A DNA stretch of 15,384 nt from Fibrobacter sp. (GTDB taxonomy: Bacteria; Fibrobacterota; Fibrobacteria; Fibrobacterales; Fibrobacteraceae): assembly GCA_012515825.1 (NCBI GenBank), contig JAAYXQ010000158.1, positions 1 through 15,384 of the forward strand, written 5' to 3'. Of this stretch, positions 1 to 7,498 are shown piece by piece. The notes below the pieces were generated by a model. That model worked only from the letters and a program-made list of their open reading frames with translations, searched no databases and was not told the DNA's origin. The position numbers and the translations under genes were made by a program. How positions within the stretch are numbered: position 1 is the stretch's first letter; each line of letters begins with the position of its first letter.

Positions 1-232
1 GAATAAATGAATCTAGTAATTGACGATGTCTTGATAAAAGAAAGAATAACTGAGTTTGAAAAGCGTATTCTTCAGGTTGTTGATAAAACTTTTCAAGAAA
101 TGGATTTTCTTCAAACATTTCTTCTAAGAGAGTTGCATTCAAACGCTCTGCAAGCACTTTCGCTAGTGAAGTTTTACCTACACCAATTACGCCTTCAATA
201 GCCAAGAAACGAATATCTGGATTTAATATCAT
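1..232 (-). CDS. Deoxynucleoside kinase, N-terminal part (cut by window edge)
   Basis: About 77 N-terminal residues are visible; the rest lies beyond position 1. The protein opens MILNPDIRFLAIEGVIGVGK, so a P-loop (GVIGVGKTS) follows a short beta strand. Next come an acidic LLEE segment, then NPFLEKFY and a Phe/Gln-rich stretch ending near FFLLSRHRQLL. This order is typical of the deoxynucleoside (dGK/dAK-like) kinase family, where the Glu after the second strand serves the sugar or as base and the NPFL region forms the substrate site. The family phosphorylates deoxynucleosides for dNTP salvage in the cytoplasm. The ATG follows the folK stop codon with no spacing (TAA then ATG), so the two are very probably co-transcribed and translationally coupled. 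Substrate preference cannot be read from this fragment. Confidence 0.85.
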   Translation of the reverse strand, partial: MILNPDIRFLAIEGVIGVGKTSLAKVLAERLNATLLEEMFEENPFLEKFYQQPEEYAFQTQLFFLLSRHRQLLDSFI

Positions 233-742
233 TTAAGAATCCTCCGGATCAACAATCTTAAAACCAAGATCACCTTCTCGACGACGTAATTCAAAAAGTA
301 TTTCTTGAAGAGTACGACCTGTTAATGGATCCTTCCATTCGGGAGCGATATCACAAAGGGGGATTAAAACAAATTGACGTTTTTGAACTTCTGGATGAGG
401 TAGTGTTGGACGGCCATGAGAAACGATCTCCCCGTAATACAACAAGTCTAAATCGATTTCTCTTGAGTTCCAATGACCTCTTGGCTTTCGGCCTAAGAGA
501 AGCTCAGCTCCTTTTAAGTAATTTAAAAGACGACCTTTCCCCTTGGAATACCAAAAACTTACCACTTGATTGAAATAATTATCCTGCCCCTCAGGTCCAA
601 CCGGAGGGGTTTCATAGATAGCACTTTCTTTCCAGCCTCCAGCAGCGATGCCCTGAAGCATTTGACGAGCTGCCTTTAATCGAGGTCCTCTTGGAGAAAT
701 ATTGCTACCTAAAGCTATAAATACTCGTTCTAAAGTTTCCAC
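233..742 (-). CDS. folK: 2-amino-4-hydroxy-6-hydroxymethyldihydropteridine pyrophosphokinase (HPPK)
   Basis: FolK transfers pyrophosphate from ATP to 6-hydroxymethyl-7,8-dihydropterin in cytoplasmic folate synthesis. Family motifs run in order: VFIALGSNI near the N-terminus, YETPPVGPEGQDNYFNQV (pterin side), then a GRKPRGHWNSREIDLDLL block whose IDLD aspartates bind Mg-ATP, and LPHPEVQKRQFVLIPL. The frame is open back to a TTG at 763, giving 176 residues. I prefer GTG at 742 (169 residues): this brings the N-terminus close to the usual distance before ALGSN, and a perfect TAnnTTTG promoter-like element (747-754) lies inside the longer version four bases before the GTG, suggesting a leaderless mRNA. 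The TTG at 763 has only a badly spaced AAGG. No folB or folP neighbour is visible; a deoxynucleoside kinase follows at once. Confidence 0.93.
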   Translation of the reverse strand: METLERVFIALGSNISPRGPRLKAARQMLQGIAAGGWKESAIYETPPVGPEGQDNYFNQVVSFWYSKGKGRLLNYLKGAELLLGRKPRGHWNSREIDLDLLYYGEIVSHGRPTLPHPEVQKRQFVLIPLCDIAPEWKDPLTGRTLQEILFELRRREGDLGFKIVDPEDS

Positions 743-746
743 ACCC

Positions 747-782
747 CAAATATAGATTTTCAAACACCTTTTTTATGACAAA
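747..782 (-). promoter_or_regulatory. Predicted folK promoter, Bacteroidota-type, leaderless
   Basis: Reading the minus strand, TATATTTG (754-747) matches the Bacteroidota -7 consensus TAnnTTTG at all fixed positions and ends four bases before the GTG start at 742. A TTTG (782-779) lies 24 bases upstream, somewhat further than the usual -33 spacing. The same octamer and the same four-base gap precede nspC. Initiation would fall at or next to the start codon. Confidence 0.5.
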
Positions 783-853
783 AACACGGAAATTATCTAT
801 CTTATTATTCAGTTTCAGTCAAAAAGGCTGTTTATTTATTTTTTATAAAAATA

Positions 854-882
854 TTTGACTGGGATTCATCATTTTATCTTTG
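854..882 (+). promoter_or_regulatory. Predicted rho promoter
   Basis: TTTGACT (854-860) and TATCTTTG (875-882) resemble the Bacteroidota -33 TTTG and -7 TAnnTTTG elements, with a rather short 17-base gap between TTTG and TATCTTTG. By analogy with nspC the transcript would start near 887 and carry a leader of about 35 bases containing the rho Shine-Dalgarno site (AGGAGG, 912-917). Confidence 0.4.
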
Positions 883-922
883 AAACTATATCCAATATCC
901 TTTGCTATTTTAGGAGGCATAC

Positions 923-2698
923 GTGCCGAGACCGAAAAAGAACTCTACTACAGACGATTCCAAACTTATTTCTGATACAATTCCATTAGATGCCCCCATA
1001 CCTAACCTAGAAGCTCTTGGGGATTTAGCTCAACCAATAGAATTTCCCGAAGAAACCGCAAAGAAGAATAAAGGAAGAAAGTCTACTCGTTCTAAAAAAG
1101 AAAAACCTTCTGAAGAGCCTTCGGAATCTAAATCAGAGGAAGTGATAGAAGATCTTTCTGCACCTGAATCATATGTCAAAGAAGAAGAATATTCTTCACC
1201 TGAAAATAATGAGACTCCTGTCTCAGCAGAACAAGAAGCTCAATCATCTGAAGCCGTTCCAAGTCAAACAAATCCTCAGCAGAACGATTACCCACAACGC
1301 TACCCTAATCAAAATCAAAGACACAATAAGTTCAATAAATTCAATAAGTATAAAAATCGTCGCAATAATCGCTACATGCCTCAAGATGATGTGACAGATG
1401 AAATGATTCAAGCTCCACCAGCTGATCCAGAAAAAGTAGCGCTTGCTGTACAAAAGTGGAAACAACTCCGCAACATGCCGATGTTTGAACTTCAACGTCA
1501 AGCTCTTGAATTAGAAATTCCAGATGTAAAACGTTTACGCAAACAAGCTTTAATTTATAGAATTCTTGGCGCCACCGCAGGCGAAGATGTGCCTATCTAT
1601 ACAGAAGGTGTTCTTGAAATTTTAAACGAAGGCTACGGCTTTTTAAGAAGCCCTGATCATAACTATTTAGCTGGTCCTGACGATATTTATATTAGCCCTA
1701 ACCAGATTAAACGTTTCGAGCTTAAAACAGGCGATTCTATTACTGGGCAGGTTAGACAGCCTCGAGATAATGAAAAGTATTTTGCCTTAATGAGAATTGA
1801 TACGATTAATTTTGACCCTCCAGAAAAGGCAAAGCGTCGTGTTTCCTTTGAGTATTTAACTCCTATTCATCCTTTTCAAAAGTTTAATCTGGAATGGAAT
1901 AAAGAAGAGTTAAGTACACGTATTATGGATTTATTTACCCCAATTGGTAAAGGCCAAAGAGGTATTTTACTTGCTCCTCCACGTACTGGTAAAACGGTTT
2001 TACTTCAAAATGTGGCAAACGCCATCGCAGCAAACCATCCAGAAGTGAAGCTTCTTGTATTATTGATTGATGAACGTCCAGAAGAAGTAACCGATATGCG
2101 TCGTCATGTGAAAGGTGAAGTTCTTGCTTCTACATTTGACGAACCTCCAGAACGTCACGTTCAAGTCGCTGACATGGTTCTTGAAAAAGCAAAGCGACTC
2201 GTCGAGCATGGTAATGATGTTGTCATTTTATTAGACTCTATTACTCGATTTGCACGCGCCAACAACGTAGTCATTCCTCATTCTGGTAAAATCTTATCTG
2301 GTGGTGTCGACGCCATGGCTTTGCAACGCCCAAAAAGATTCTTTGGTGCCGCTCGTAAAATTGAAAATGGCGGTTCACTAACCATTATTGGAACAGCTCT
2401 TATTGAAACGGGCAGCCGAATGGATGAAGTGATTTTTGAAGAGTTTAAGGGTACTGGCAATATGGAACTCGTTCTTGATCGTCGTATTTCAGAAAAGAGA
2501 ATTTGGCCAGCTATTGATATATTCAAATCTGGTACAAGAAAAGAAGAACTTCTCTTATCCGAAGATGAACTGCGTCGTGTTTGGATTCTACGTCGCTACT
2601 TGCAAGACCATACATCTACTGAAATTATGGAATTCATGCGAGAGAAAATGCTCAATGCCATTACAAATAAAGACTTCTTATCTTCTATGAACGGATAA
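923..2698 (+). CDS. rho: Transcription termination factor Rho with long disordered N-terminal extension
   Basis: Rho is the hexameric RNA-dependent ATPase that terminates transcription. This copy has 591 residues against about 419 in E. coli. Residues 1-165 are low complexity: first Lys/Glu/Ser/Pro-rich, then (about 117-150) Gln/Asn/Arg-rich with repeated FNK units. The Rho N-terminal helical domain is at about 170-220 and the RNA-binding cold-shock-like domain at about 225-295 (GYGFLRS, DDIYISPNQIKRFELKTGD). The ATPase domain follows: P-loop APPRTGKT (351-358), LIDERPEEVTDM (381-392), Walker B VVILLDSITRFARANN (433-448), SGGVDAMALQRPKRFFGAARK (459-479) and the GNMELVLDRRI region (512-522). 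Start is GTG at 923 with AGGAGG (912-917) five bases upstream. It heads a tight group with proC and a sigma-54 activator; the extension resembles that of Bacteroidota Rho proteins. Confidence 0.97.
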   Translation: MPRPKKNSTTDDSKLISDTIPLDAPIPNLEALGDLAQPIEFPEETAKKNKGRKSTRSKKEKPSEEPSESKSEEVIEDLSAPESYVKEEEYSSPENNETPVSAEQEAQSSEAVPSQTNPQQNDYPQRYPNQNQRHNKFNKFNKYKNRRNNRYMPQDDVTDEMIQAPPADPEKVALAVQKWKQLRNMPMFELQRQALELEIPDVKRLRKQALIYRILGATAGEDVPIYTEGVLEILNEGYGFLRSPDHNYLAGPDDIYISPNQIKRFELKTGDSITGQVRQPRDNEKYFALMRIDTINFDPPEKAKRRVSFEYLTPIHPFQKFNLEWNKEELSTRIMDLFTPIGKGQRGILLAPPRTGKTVLLQNVANAIAANHPEVKLLVLLIDERPEEVTDMRRHVKGEVLASTFDEPPERHVQVADMVLEKAKRLVEHGNDVVILLDSITRFARANNVVIPHSGKILSGGVDAMALQRPKRFFGAARKIENGGSLTIIGTALIETGSRMDEVIFEEFKGTGNMELVLDRRISEKRIWPAIDIFKSGTRKEELLLSEDELRRVWILRRYLQDHTSTEIMEFMREKMLNAITNKDFLSSMNG

Positions 2699-2714
2699 AT
2701 GTGAGGAAATGAAA

Positions 2715-3512
2715 ATGAATCAAAAAATATTTTTTATCGGTGTTGGTAATATGGGTGGAGCGATTCTAAAAGGATTGCTTCAAGCAAAAAAGTCTCCACA
2801 AGATATTTTATTTTTTGAACCAAACGATTTAACTGCTAAAGAATATGAATCGTTTGGGGCTCTTCGCGTTTCTTCATTTGCGGAAGGGATTAATGAAGCT
2901 GAAACCGCTTTTATTTGTGTTAAACCTCAGATTTTTAATACGGTGGTTTCTTCTTGGAAAAAAGACCTTCAACAAGTGTCAAAAAAAGTATTCATTTCTA
3001 TTATGGCAGGGATCCCCTCTACCACTCTTAAAAATGAACTTGGTTCTCACGAAGTGTTAAGAGTCATGCCTAATTTACCATTAACTGTTGGAAAAGGGGC
3101 TATCGCTCTTTCTGCAGATTTTGTATCGGAAGAAACACTTGTTTTAGCAGAATCCATTTTCAAGAATGTGGGAATTACCGTTCGCGTTCAAGAATCTTTA
3201 ATGGATGCAGTGACAGGTTTATCTGGCAGCGGCCCTGCGTACGTTTTTGAATTTATTGAAGGTTTAATTATGGGTGGAGTCAAAATGGGACTCACTCGTT
3301 CTGCATCAAAAGAGCTTGCTTTAGCTACTCTAGAAGGTAGTCTTGAATTACTAAAACAATCGGGTAAAGAACCTCAAGCTTTAACAGCCATGGTTTCATC
3401 TCCTGGAGGGACAACCATTGCAGGGCTTCAAGTCCTTGAAGAAAAGGCCTTCCGTGGCGTGTTAATGCGCACTGTAGAAGCAGCTACTTTAAGATCAAAA
3501 GAATTAGGCTAA
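2715..3512 (+). CDS. proC: Pyrroline-5-carboxylate reductase
   Basis: ProC catalyses the last step of proline synthesis, NAD(P)H-dependent reduction of 1-pyrroline-5-carboxylate, in the cytoplasm. The 265-residue product has the usual family length. A Rossmann motif GVGNMGGAI is at residues 9-17, VKPQ at 69-72, RVMPNLPLTVGKGAIAL at about 116-132, and the dimerisation/active-site segment DAVTGLSGSGPAY at 164-176; the C-terminal SSPGGTTIAGL signature is also present. Two in-frame ATGs exist, at 2709 and 2715. I chose 2715 because GAGG (2703-2706) lies eight bases before it, while the first ATG is only two bases away. The gene follows the rho stop codon closely and is followed by the regulator gene about 10 bases on, so all three are probably one transcript. 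Confidence 0.96.
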   Translation: MNQKIFFIGVGNMGGAILKGLLQAKKSPQDILFFEPNDLTAKEYESFGALRVSSFAEGINEAETAFICVKPQIFNTVVSSWKKDLQQVSKKVFISIMAGIPSTTLKNELGSHEVLRVMPNLPLTVGKGAIALSADFVSEETLVLAESIFKNVGITVRVQESLMDAVTGLSGSGPAYVFEFIEGLIMGGVKMGLTRSASKELALATLEGSLELLKQSGKEPQALTAMVSSPGGTTIAGLQVLEEKAFRGVLMRTVEAATLRSKELG

Positions 3513-3522
3513 TGAGGCAGTG

Positions 3523-4884
3523 ATGACATTGGTGTCATCTCCAAGAACTAAAATATTACTTCTGAGTGAAGAGAATCCAATCGCTTCATTTATTTTAGAC
3601 GTTCTTTCTAGCGTTGATTATGAAGTTCTCTTTTCAGAAAAAGTCATATTACACCCTCATTTTGTTCCAATGATTTTGATCGTTAATTTAGAATCACCTT
3701 TTATACAACCCGATTCGATCGAAAAGCTACAACAATTTTATACAGACTCTCTATTAATTGGTTTTAGTTCTCAGCCACTAAATTCTTACCCTGTTTTAAT
3801 TCAGAATACATTTACTGTCTTCTTAGATATTGAACACTTAAAACTTCAATTAATGAGCCATATTTTAAAGCTCAAAGAAGTTTATGTTTATAAAAAACGT
3901 TTTAAAGAAAGTCTAAAAAAACTTGTTGGACATAGCGAGCCAATGCAAGTTTTATATAAAAAAATAGAGCAAATACTGCCGCACAAAGGGACTGTTTTAA
4001 TTCAAGGAGCTTCAGGAGTTGGAAAAGAGCTCGTTGCCAGAGCGATTGCCAGTGTGCAACCACACTTGGTTATTGTTAATTGCAGTGCTATTCCAGAGAA
4101 TCTCTTTGAAAGCGAGCTTTTTGGTCATGCTAGAGGTGCTTTTACTGGAGCCACTGGAGATCGCGTTGGGCTTTTTGAAGAAGCGGATAATGGGGCTTTA
4201 TTTCTTGATGAAATTGGCGATATGCCTCTTCCTATGCAAACGAAATTGCTGCGTGCTCTTCAAGAGGGAGAAATTCGTCGAGTCGGTTCCAATATCACAA
4301 AAAAAGTTTCCGTCCGACTGATTGCTGCCACAAACAGGAATCTGAAAGAAGAAGTTCTTAAAGGACGTTTCCGAGAAGATTTGTTCTATAGACTAAATGT
4401 AATTCCTATTGAAATTCCTCCATTAAAAGAGCGTCTTGAAGATATAGAAGATTTAGCTCCCTATTTTATAAAGCGGTACGCTCCCCTTGGCAAGTCTTAT
4501 TCATTATCTAAGGAAGCACTAAAAAAGCTAAAAGAACATGATTGGCCAGGGAATGTTCGCGAGCTTGAGAATACAATTCATCGAGCCATTTCTTTTACAG
4601 AAACGCCTGAAATTCAATCCGAAAGTATCATTATCGATTCCGTTTTATCTAAAAAGAATCATGATGAAAAAGATAAAGCTTGGGAAAAACTAAACTATAA
4701 AGAATTTAAGGAATATCAATTAGAAGAAGAGCGAGATTATATTCGTCAAAAATTTTTAGAAAATGGTTCTTCTATTACAAAAACAGCGGCCGCTTTTGGA
4801 ATGCTAAGAACAGCTCTTCATAATCGAGCCACACGAATTGGCTTGCATTTCAGATCGATTGAAAAAGACAACACAAGCCCTTGA
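3523..4884 (+). CDS. NtrC-family sigma-54 activator with degenerate receiver domain
   Basis: A bacterial enhancer-binding protein of 453 residues that would use ATP to open sigma-54 promoters. Numbering from the ATG: residues 1-125 are receiver-like, but where a phosphorylatable Asp is expected after the third strand the sequence reads MILIVNLESP, with Asn. The AAA+ domain (about 134-365) is complete: GASGVGKE Walker A (162-169), GAFTGA sigma-54 contact loop (205-210), ALFLDEIGD Walker B (225-233), arginine-finger segment FREDLFYRL, and WPGNVRELE (341-349). A Fis-type helix-turn-helix ends the protein (about 415-442, SITKTAAAFGM...ALHNRATRIGL). ATG 3523 is preferred over GTG 3520 because GAGG (3514-3517) is five bases from it. 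No histidine kinase is adjacent. The pseudo-receiver suggests control by ligand, partner or abundance rather than phosphorylation (inference). Confidence 0.9.
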   Translation: MTLVSSPRTKILLLSEENPIASFILDVLSSVDYEVLFSEKVILHPHFVPMILIVNLESPFIQPDSIEKLQQFYTDSLLIGFSSQPLNSYPVLIQNTFTVFLDIEHLKLQLMSHILKLKEVYVYKKRFKESLKKLVGHSEPMQVLYKKIEQILPHKGTVLIQGASGVGKELVARAIASVQPHLVIVNCSAIPENLFESELFGHARGAFTGATGDRVGLFEEADNGALFLDEIGDMPLPMQTKLLRALQEGEIRRVGSNITKKVSVRLIAATNRNLKEEVLKGRFREDLFYRLNVIPIEIPPLKERLEDIEDLAPYFIKRYAPLGKSYSLSKEALKKLKEHDWPGNVRELENTIHRAISFTETPEIQSESIIIDSVLSKKNHDEKDKAWEKLNYKEFKEYQLEEERDYIRQKFLENGSSITKTAAAFGMLRTALHNRATRIGLHFRSIEKDNTSP

Positions 4885-4893
4885 TTCAATATT

Positions 4894-5808
4894 TTAAAAA
4901 GAGTCGACCTTAAACCCTTTGTTTTTGAGCAATTCAAGTATATTGTCATCATCTTCAATCAAATGAGCGACACCTACAGCAATAAAAAATTTTTTATTCT
5001 CTTTTATAAAGCTCTCTATTCGATTTACCATTCCAATATTTCTTTCCGAATAAATTTTTTCTTTAATAACATTATCCATTTCTTTTTCTTTATCACTTTT
5101 TAATTGGCTTTTCGGATTCAATAAAGACTGTAATTTTGAACGATTTCCAGTTTGCCAAGCAAACGCGATCTGAGAAAGGAGACTGTCTATTTGAGAAATT
5201 TCTTTTAGTGTCGTTTCTAAATAATAAACACCTAGAGTATCTGATGGAGTCGCCAACGCTTCTATTTGCGTTGCAGGTGTTTCTAAACTTACGATTTCTT
5301 TACCTAATAAAACAGCCTGATCCATCAACATGTATTCGATACCCCATTCTGAAGAAAAGCCTGTACGCTCAATAGCCATCGCACTAATTTGCATCGCTAC
5401 CATCCAAGGCCTAAAATTCTTAAAAAGATCGATCGACAAACCCCAAGAACGAAATAAAGAATCTAAATGCATGTACGTAGAATCAGGAAGAACATCCTTT
5501 AATAACTGACCCGATGGCAAAACTCCCCTATCCATCGAAAGAGAGGATGATTCATTTAATACACTATCATTTGAAATATCTATTTCAAGAACAAGTGCTT
5601 GTGATTCATTAAAAGCATTCATAATCACTGGATCTAAAGGATAAAACGTAGAATCCGCCATATGAATACTGCCTAAAATCCATACATAAGAATCGGCATC
5701 TGAAACTTTCCATAAAAAATGCTTCGTGGATTCTTGTTCTGTGATTTGTGATTTAGTACATCCCGTATTAAGAAAAAAGAGACATAGTAAAAAAATAATT
5801 TTATACAT
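4894..5808 (-). CDS. TraB/GumN (TIKI-like) family lipoprotein
   Basis: A 304-residue protein with a lipoprotein signal: MYKIIFLLCLFFLNTGC, lipobox LNTGC, acylated Cys17. The mature part matches the TraB/PrgY/GumN family, whose TIKI members are proposed metal-dependent peptidases. Visible family marks are FLWKVSDADSYVWILGSIH (GSIH at 46-49), the acidic ALVLEIDI strand, LETPATQIEAL (about 175-185), ERNIGMVNRI (about 255-264), and the C-terminal FFIAVGVAHL (GVAH at 279-282). The two GxxH motifs are the proposed metal ligands. The ATG overlaps the ATPase stop codon as TAATG, with GGAAGG just upstream, so translation is coupled; the frame is open five codons further, but that start would overlap the ATPase gene. 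Being last in a transporter operon suggests a periplasmic, membrane-tethered role linked to uptake; the substrate is unknown. Confidence 0.88.
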   Translation of the reverse strand: MYKIIFLLCLFFLNTGCTKSQITEQESTKHFLWKVSDADSYVWILGSIHMADSTFYPLDPVIMNAFNESQALVLEIDISNDSVLNESSSLSMDRGVLPSGQLLKDVLPDSTYMHLDSLFRSWGLSIDLFKNFRPWMVAMQISAMAIERTGFSSEWGIEYMLMDQAVLLGKEIVSLETPATQIEALATPSDTLGVYYLETTLKEISQIDSLLSQIAFAWQTGNRSKLQSLLNPKSQLKSDKEKEMDNVIKEKIYSERNIGMVNRIESFIKENKKFFIAVGVAHLIEDDDNILELLKNKGFKVDSF

Positions 5809-6530
5809 TAGCCTTCCGTCCACTGTAAAAAATCACTTTCAAAAGCACTTTTTACATCCATTAAAGAAACGTTTCCTTTACCGTCAAAAGCGATGATTCG
5901 ATCGGCAAAACGTTTCGCATATTCAATATTATGTGTGCTTAAAATAATGGTATTGTTTTTTAAACGAGTTATTTTTTTTAGTAAATCGAATAAAAAAATC
6001 GTATGAGGTACATCTAAAAAAGCAGTCGGTTCATCTAACAACAATACTTTAACTTCTTGTGCAAGAGCTCTAGCAATAAAAACACGAGAACGTTCTCCAT
6101 CACTTAAAGCATACATTGGATTATCTGCAAAACTGGATAAACGAGTATCCTCTATGGCATTTTGAACCACTTGCAAATCCTTCTCACTTCTTGCATCTAA
6201 AAAACCTGCATAAGGCGTACGTCCCAATGAGACATATTCTCTAACAGTCATCTCAGGAGTTAATAAATGTGCCATAAAAACAGTCGTTAACTTTTGAGCT
6301 CGTTCTTTTAATGAATATTTTGAAATGGATTTTCCTAAAAGATCTATTGAGCCAGAAAGAGGAACAACTAATCCAGCGAGTGTTTTTAATAAAGTACTTT
6401 TTCCTGTACCATTTGGTCCAAGCATACAAATAAGCTCACCAGAAAAACAATTCAAATCAAAAGAAGTGGTTAACGATTTTTGGTAACCTACACTGAGTTC
6501 TTTTACACTTAAGACAATTTCTTCAGCCAT
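5808..6530 (-). CDS. ABC transporter ATP-binding protein, FecE/BtuD type
   Basis: The 240-residue cytoplasmic ATPase of an importer for iron-siderophore, haem or cobalamin-type substrates. Walker A is GPNGTGKST (38-46), the signature is ALSDGERSR (LSDGE in place of LSGGQ; the D variant is usual in this subfamily), Walker B VLLLDEP (162-168) is followed by TAFLD, and the switch His is in STHN (His200). The segment MTVREYVSLGRTPY after the Q-loop is typical of FecE/FepC/BtuD. The Q-loop Gln itself is not evident: the sequence reads TTVFMAHLLTPE. ATG 6530 was chosen because GGAG lies upstream and the protein then begins MAEEIVLSVKELSVGY, normal for the family; the upstream open frame only covers the end of the permease gene. 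It overlaps that gene by eight bases. Confidence 0.94.
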   Translation of the reverse strand: MAEEIVLSVKELSVGYQKSLTTSFDLNCFSGELICMLGPNGTGKSTLLKTLAGLVVPLSGSIDLLGKSISKYSLKERAQKLTTVFMAHLLTPEMTVREYVSLGRTPYAGFLDARSEKDLQVVQNAIEDTRLSSFADNPMYALSDGERSRVFIARALAQEVKVLLLDEPTAFLDVPHTIFLFDLLKKITRLKNNTIILSTHNIEYAKRFADRIIAFDGKGNVSLMDVKSAFESDFLQWTEG

Positions 6531-7497
6531 AAGTATCTCCCTTTCTTTTATAACGAGAGGAAAATAAAACCCAAAAAACAACAGGCACACCAAATAAACT
6601 CATCATTGCATTTAAAGGTATTTGAGGAAGTAGTCCTACACATAAAGAAAGATTTATTCCAATTAATATGGATGCTGGTATTAAAATGCGATGATTACTT
6701 GTTTTGAAAAGAGCAAAAGCAATATGTGGAACAGCTAGTCCTAAAAATGCTATCGGGCCACAAAAGACAGTAGTAGCTGCTGTGAGAATAGATGTGCCTA
6801 AGAGAACGAGTGTTTGATATAAACGAACGGATAAACCAAGGCCCTTAACAAAGTCGTCTCCTAAGCGAACTGCATTTAAATAGCGCATAGAAAAAAGAAT
6901 GAATGATAAGCCTAAAACTACAGCAATAAAAAAAGCAAGAAATCCATCTACTGTTAATCTTGAAAACGAGCCCATGCCCCAAGCCACATAACTTCGTAGC
7001 GCTTCTGCTTCACTAAAATGCATTAACAATGTAATACAAGCATCTACGATATAACTAATCATTAAACCCACAACTAAAAGCATTGCAGAATTTTCAAATA
7101 ACCGTGAAAACATCAACACTAAAAAAGTCACGGCAAAAGCACCTAAAGCGGCTGCAGGAAAAAAGCCTAGAGAGCCAAAAGAAAAACCTGCAAGTAAAAC
7201 TAGAGCCACTCCCAAACTGGCTCCAGAACTAATTCCTAATACATAAGGACCTGCTAAGGGATTTCTAAAAACACTTTGTAGAGAAAGCCCCGCTACAGAT
7301 AGAGCCGTTCCAGCAAAGACAGCAGCGAAAACTCTAGGTAAGCGTAATTCAAATAAAACATTTAAGGCAAACGGATCTAATTCACTTGAAAAAAATAAAT
7401 CCTTAAAAGAAAAAGAGGCTGGACCAAGAATCATAGTCAGCCCCGACAGTAAAACGACTAAAGTAAGAAGAAAGAAAAGCCTAAGATAAAGGCTCAT
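6523..7497 (-). CDS. FecCD-type ABC transporter permease
   Basis: A 324-residue polytopic inner-membrane protein, about the usual size for BtuC/FecCD permeases, with alternating hydrophobic segments throughout that fit 9-10 membrane helices. Diagnostic family blocks are LRLPRV (51-56), NPLAGPYVLGISSGASLG (79-96), GDDFVKGLGL (213-222, the coupling region facing the ATPase) and GPIAFLGLAVPHIA (247-260). It imports an iron chelate, haem or corrinoid with the ATPase encoded downstream; the substrate cannot be told from sequence. ATG 7497 sits one base after the stop of the preceding gene and gives a normal N-terminus; the open frame extends 25 codons upstream, but that part overlaps the preceding gene. 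No substrate-binding protein or TonB receptor gene is in the window. Confidence 0.94.
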   Translation of the reverse strand: MSLYLRLFFLLTLVVLLSGLTMILGPASFSFKDLFFSSELDPFALNVLFELRLPRVFAAVFAGTALSVAGLSLQSVFRNPLAGPYVLGISSGASLGVALVLLAGFSFGSLGFFPAAALGAFAVTFLVLMFSRLFENSAMLLVVGLMISYIVDACITLLMHFSEAEALRSYVAWGMGSFSRLTVDGFLAFFIAVVLGLSFILFSMRYLNAVRLGDDFVKGLGLSVRLYQTLVLLGTSILTAATTVFCGPIAFLGLAVPHIAFALFKTSNHRILIPASILIGINLSLCVGLLPQIPLNAMMSLFGVPVVFWVLFSSRYKRKGDTYG

Positions 7498-7498
7498 A

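Noticed and set aside
7..201. Open frame of 64 codons on the plus strand
   Set aside because: It is antisense to the deoxynucleoside kinase fragment, whose P-loop and following motifs are convincing.
325..573. Open frame of 82 codons on the plus strand
   Set aside because: It lies wholly inside folK on the opposite strand, has no ribosome site and resembles no protein; folK has clear family motifs.
855..880. Conventional sigma-70 promoter for rho (TTGACT ... TATCTT)
   Set aside because: The gap is only 14 bases, too short for sigma-70. The TTTG/TAnnTTTG reading is preferred, although its 17-base gap is also short.
2278..2526. Antisense open frame within rho
   Set aside because: It is a shadow of the highly conserved Rho ATPase region, with no start signal of its own.
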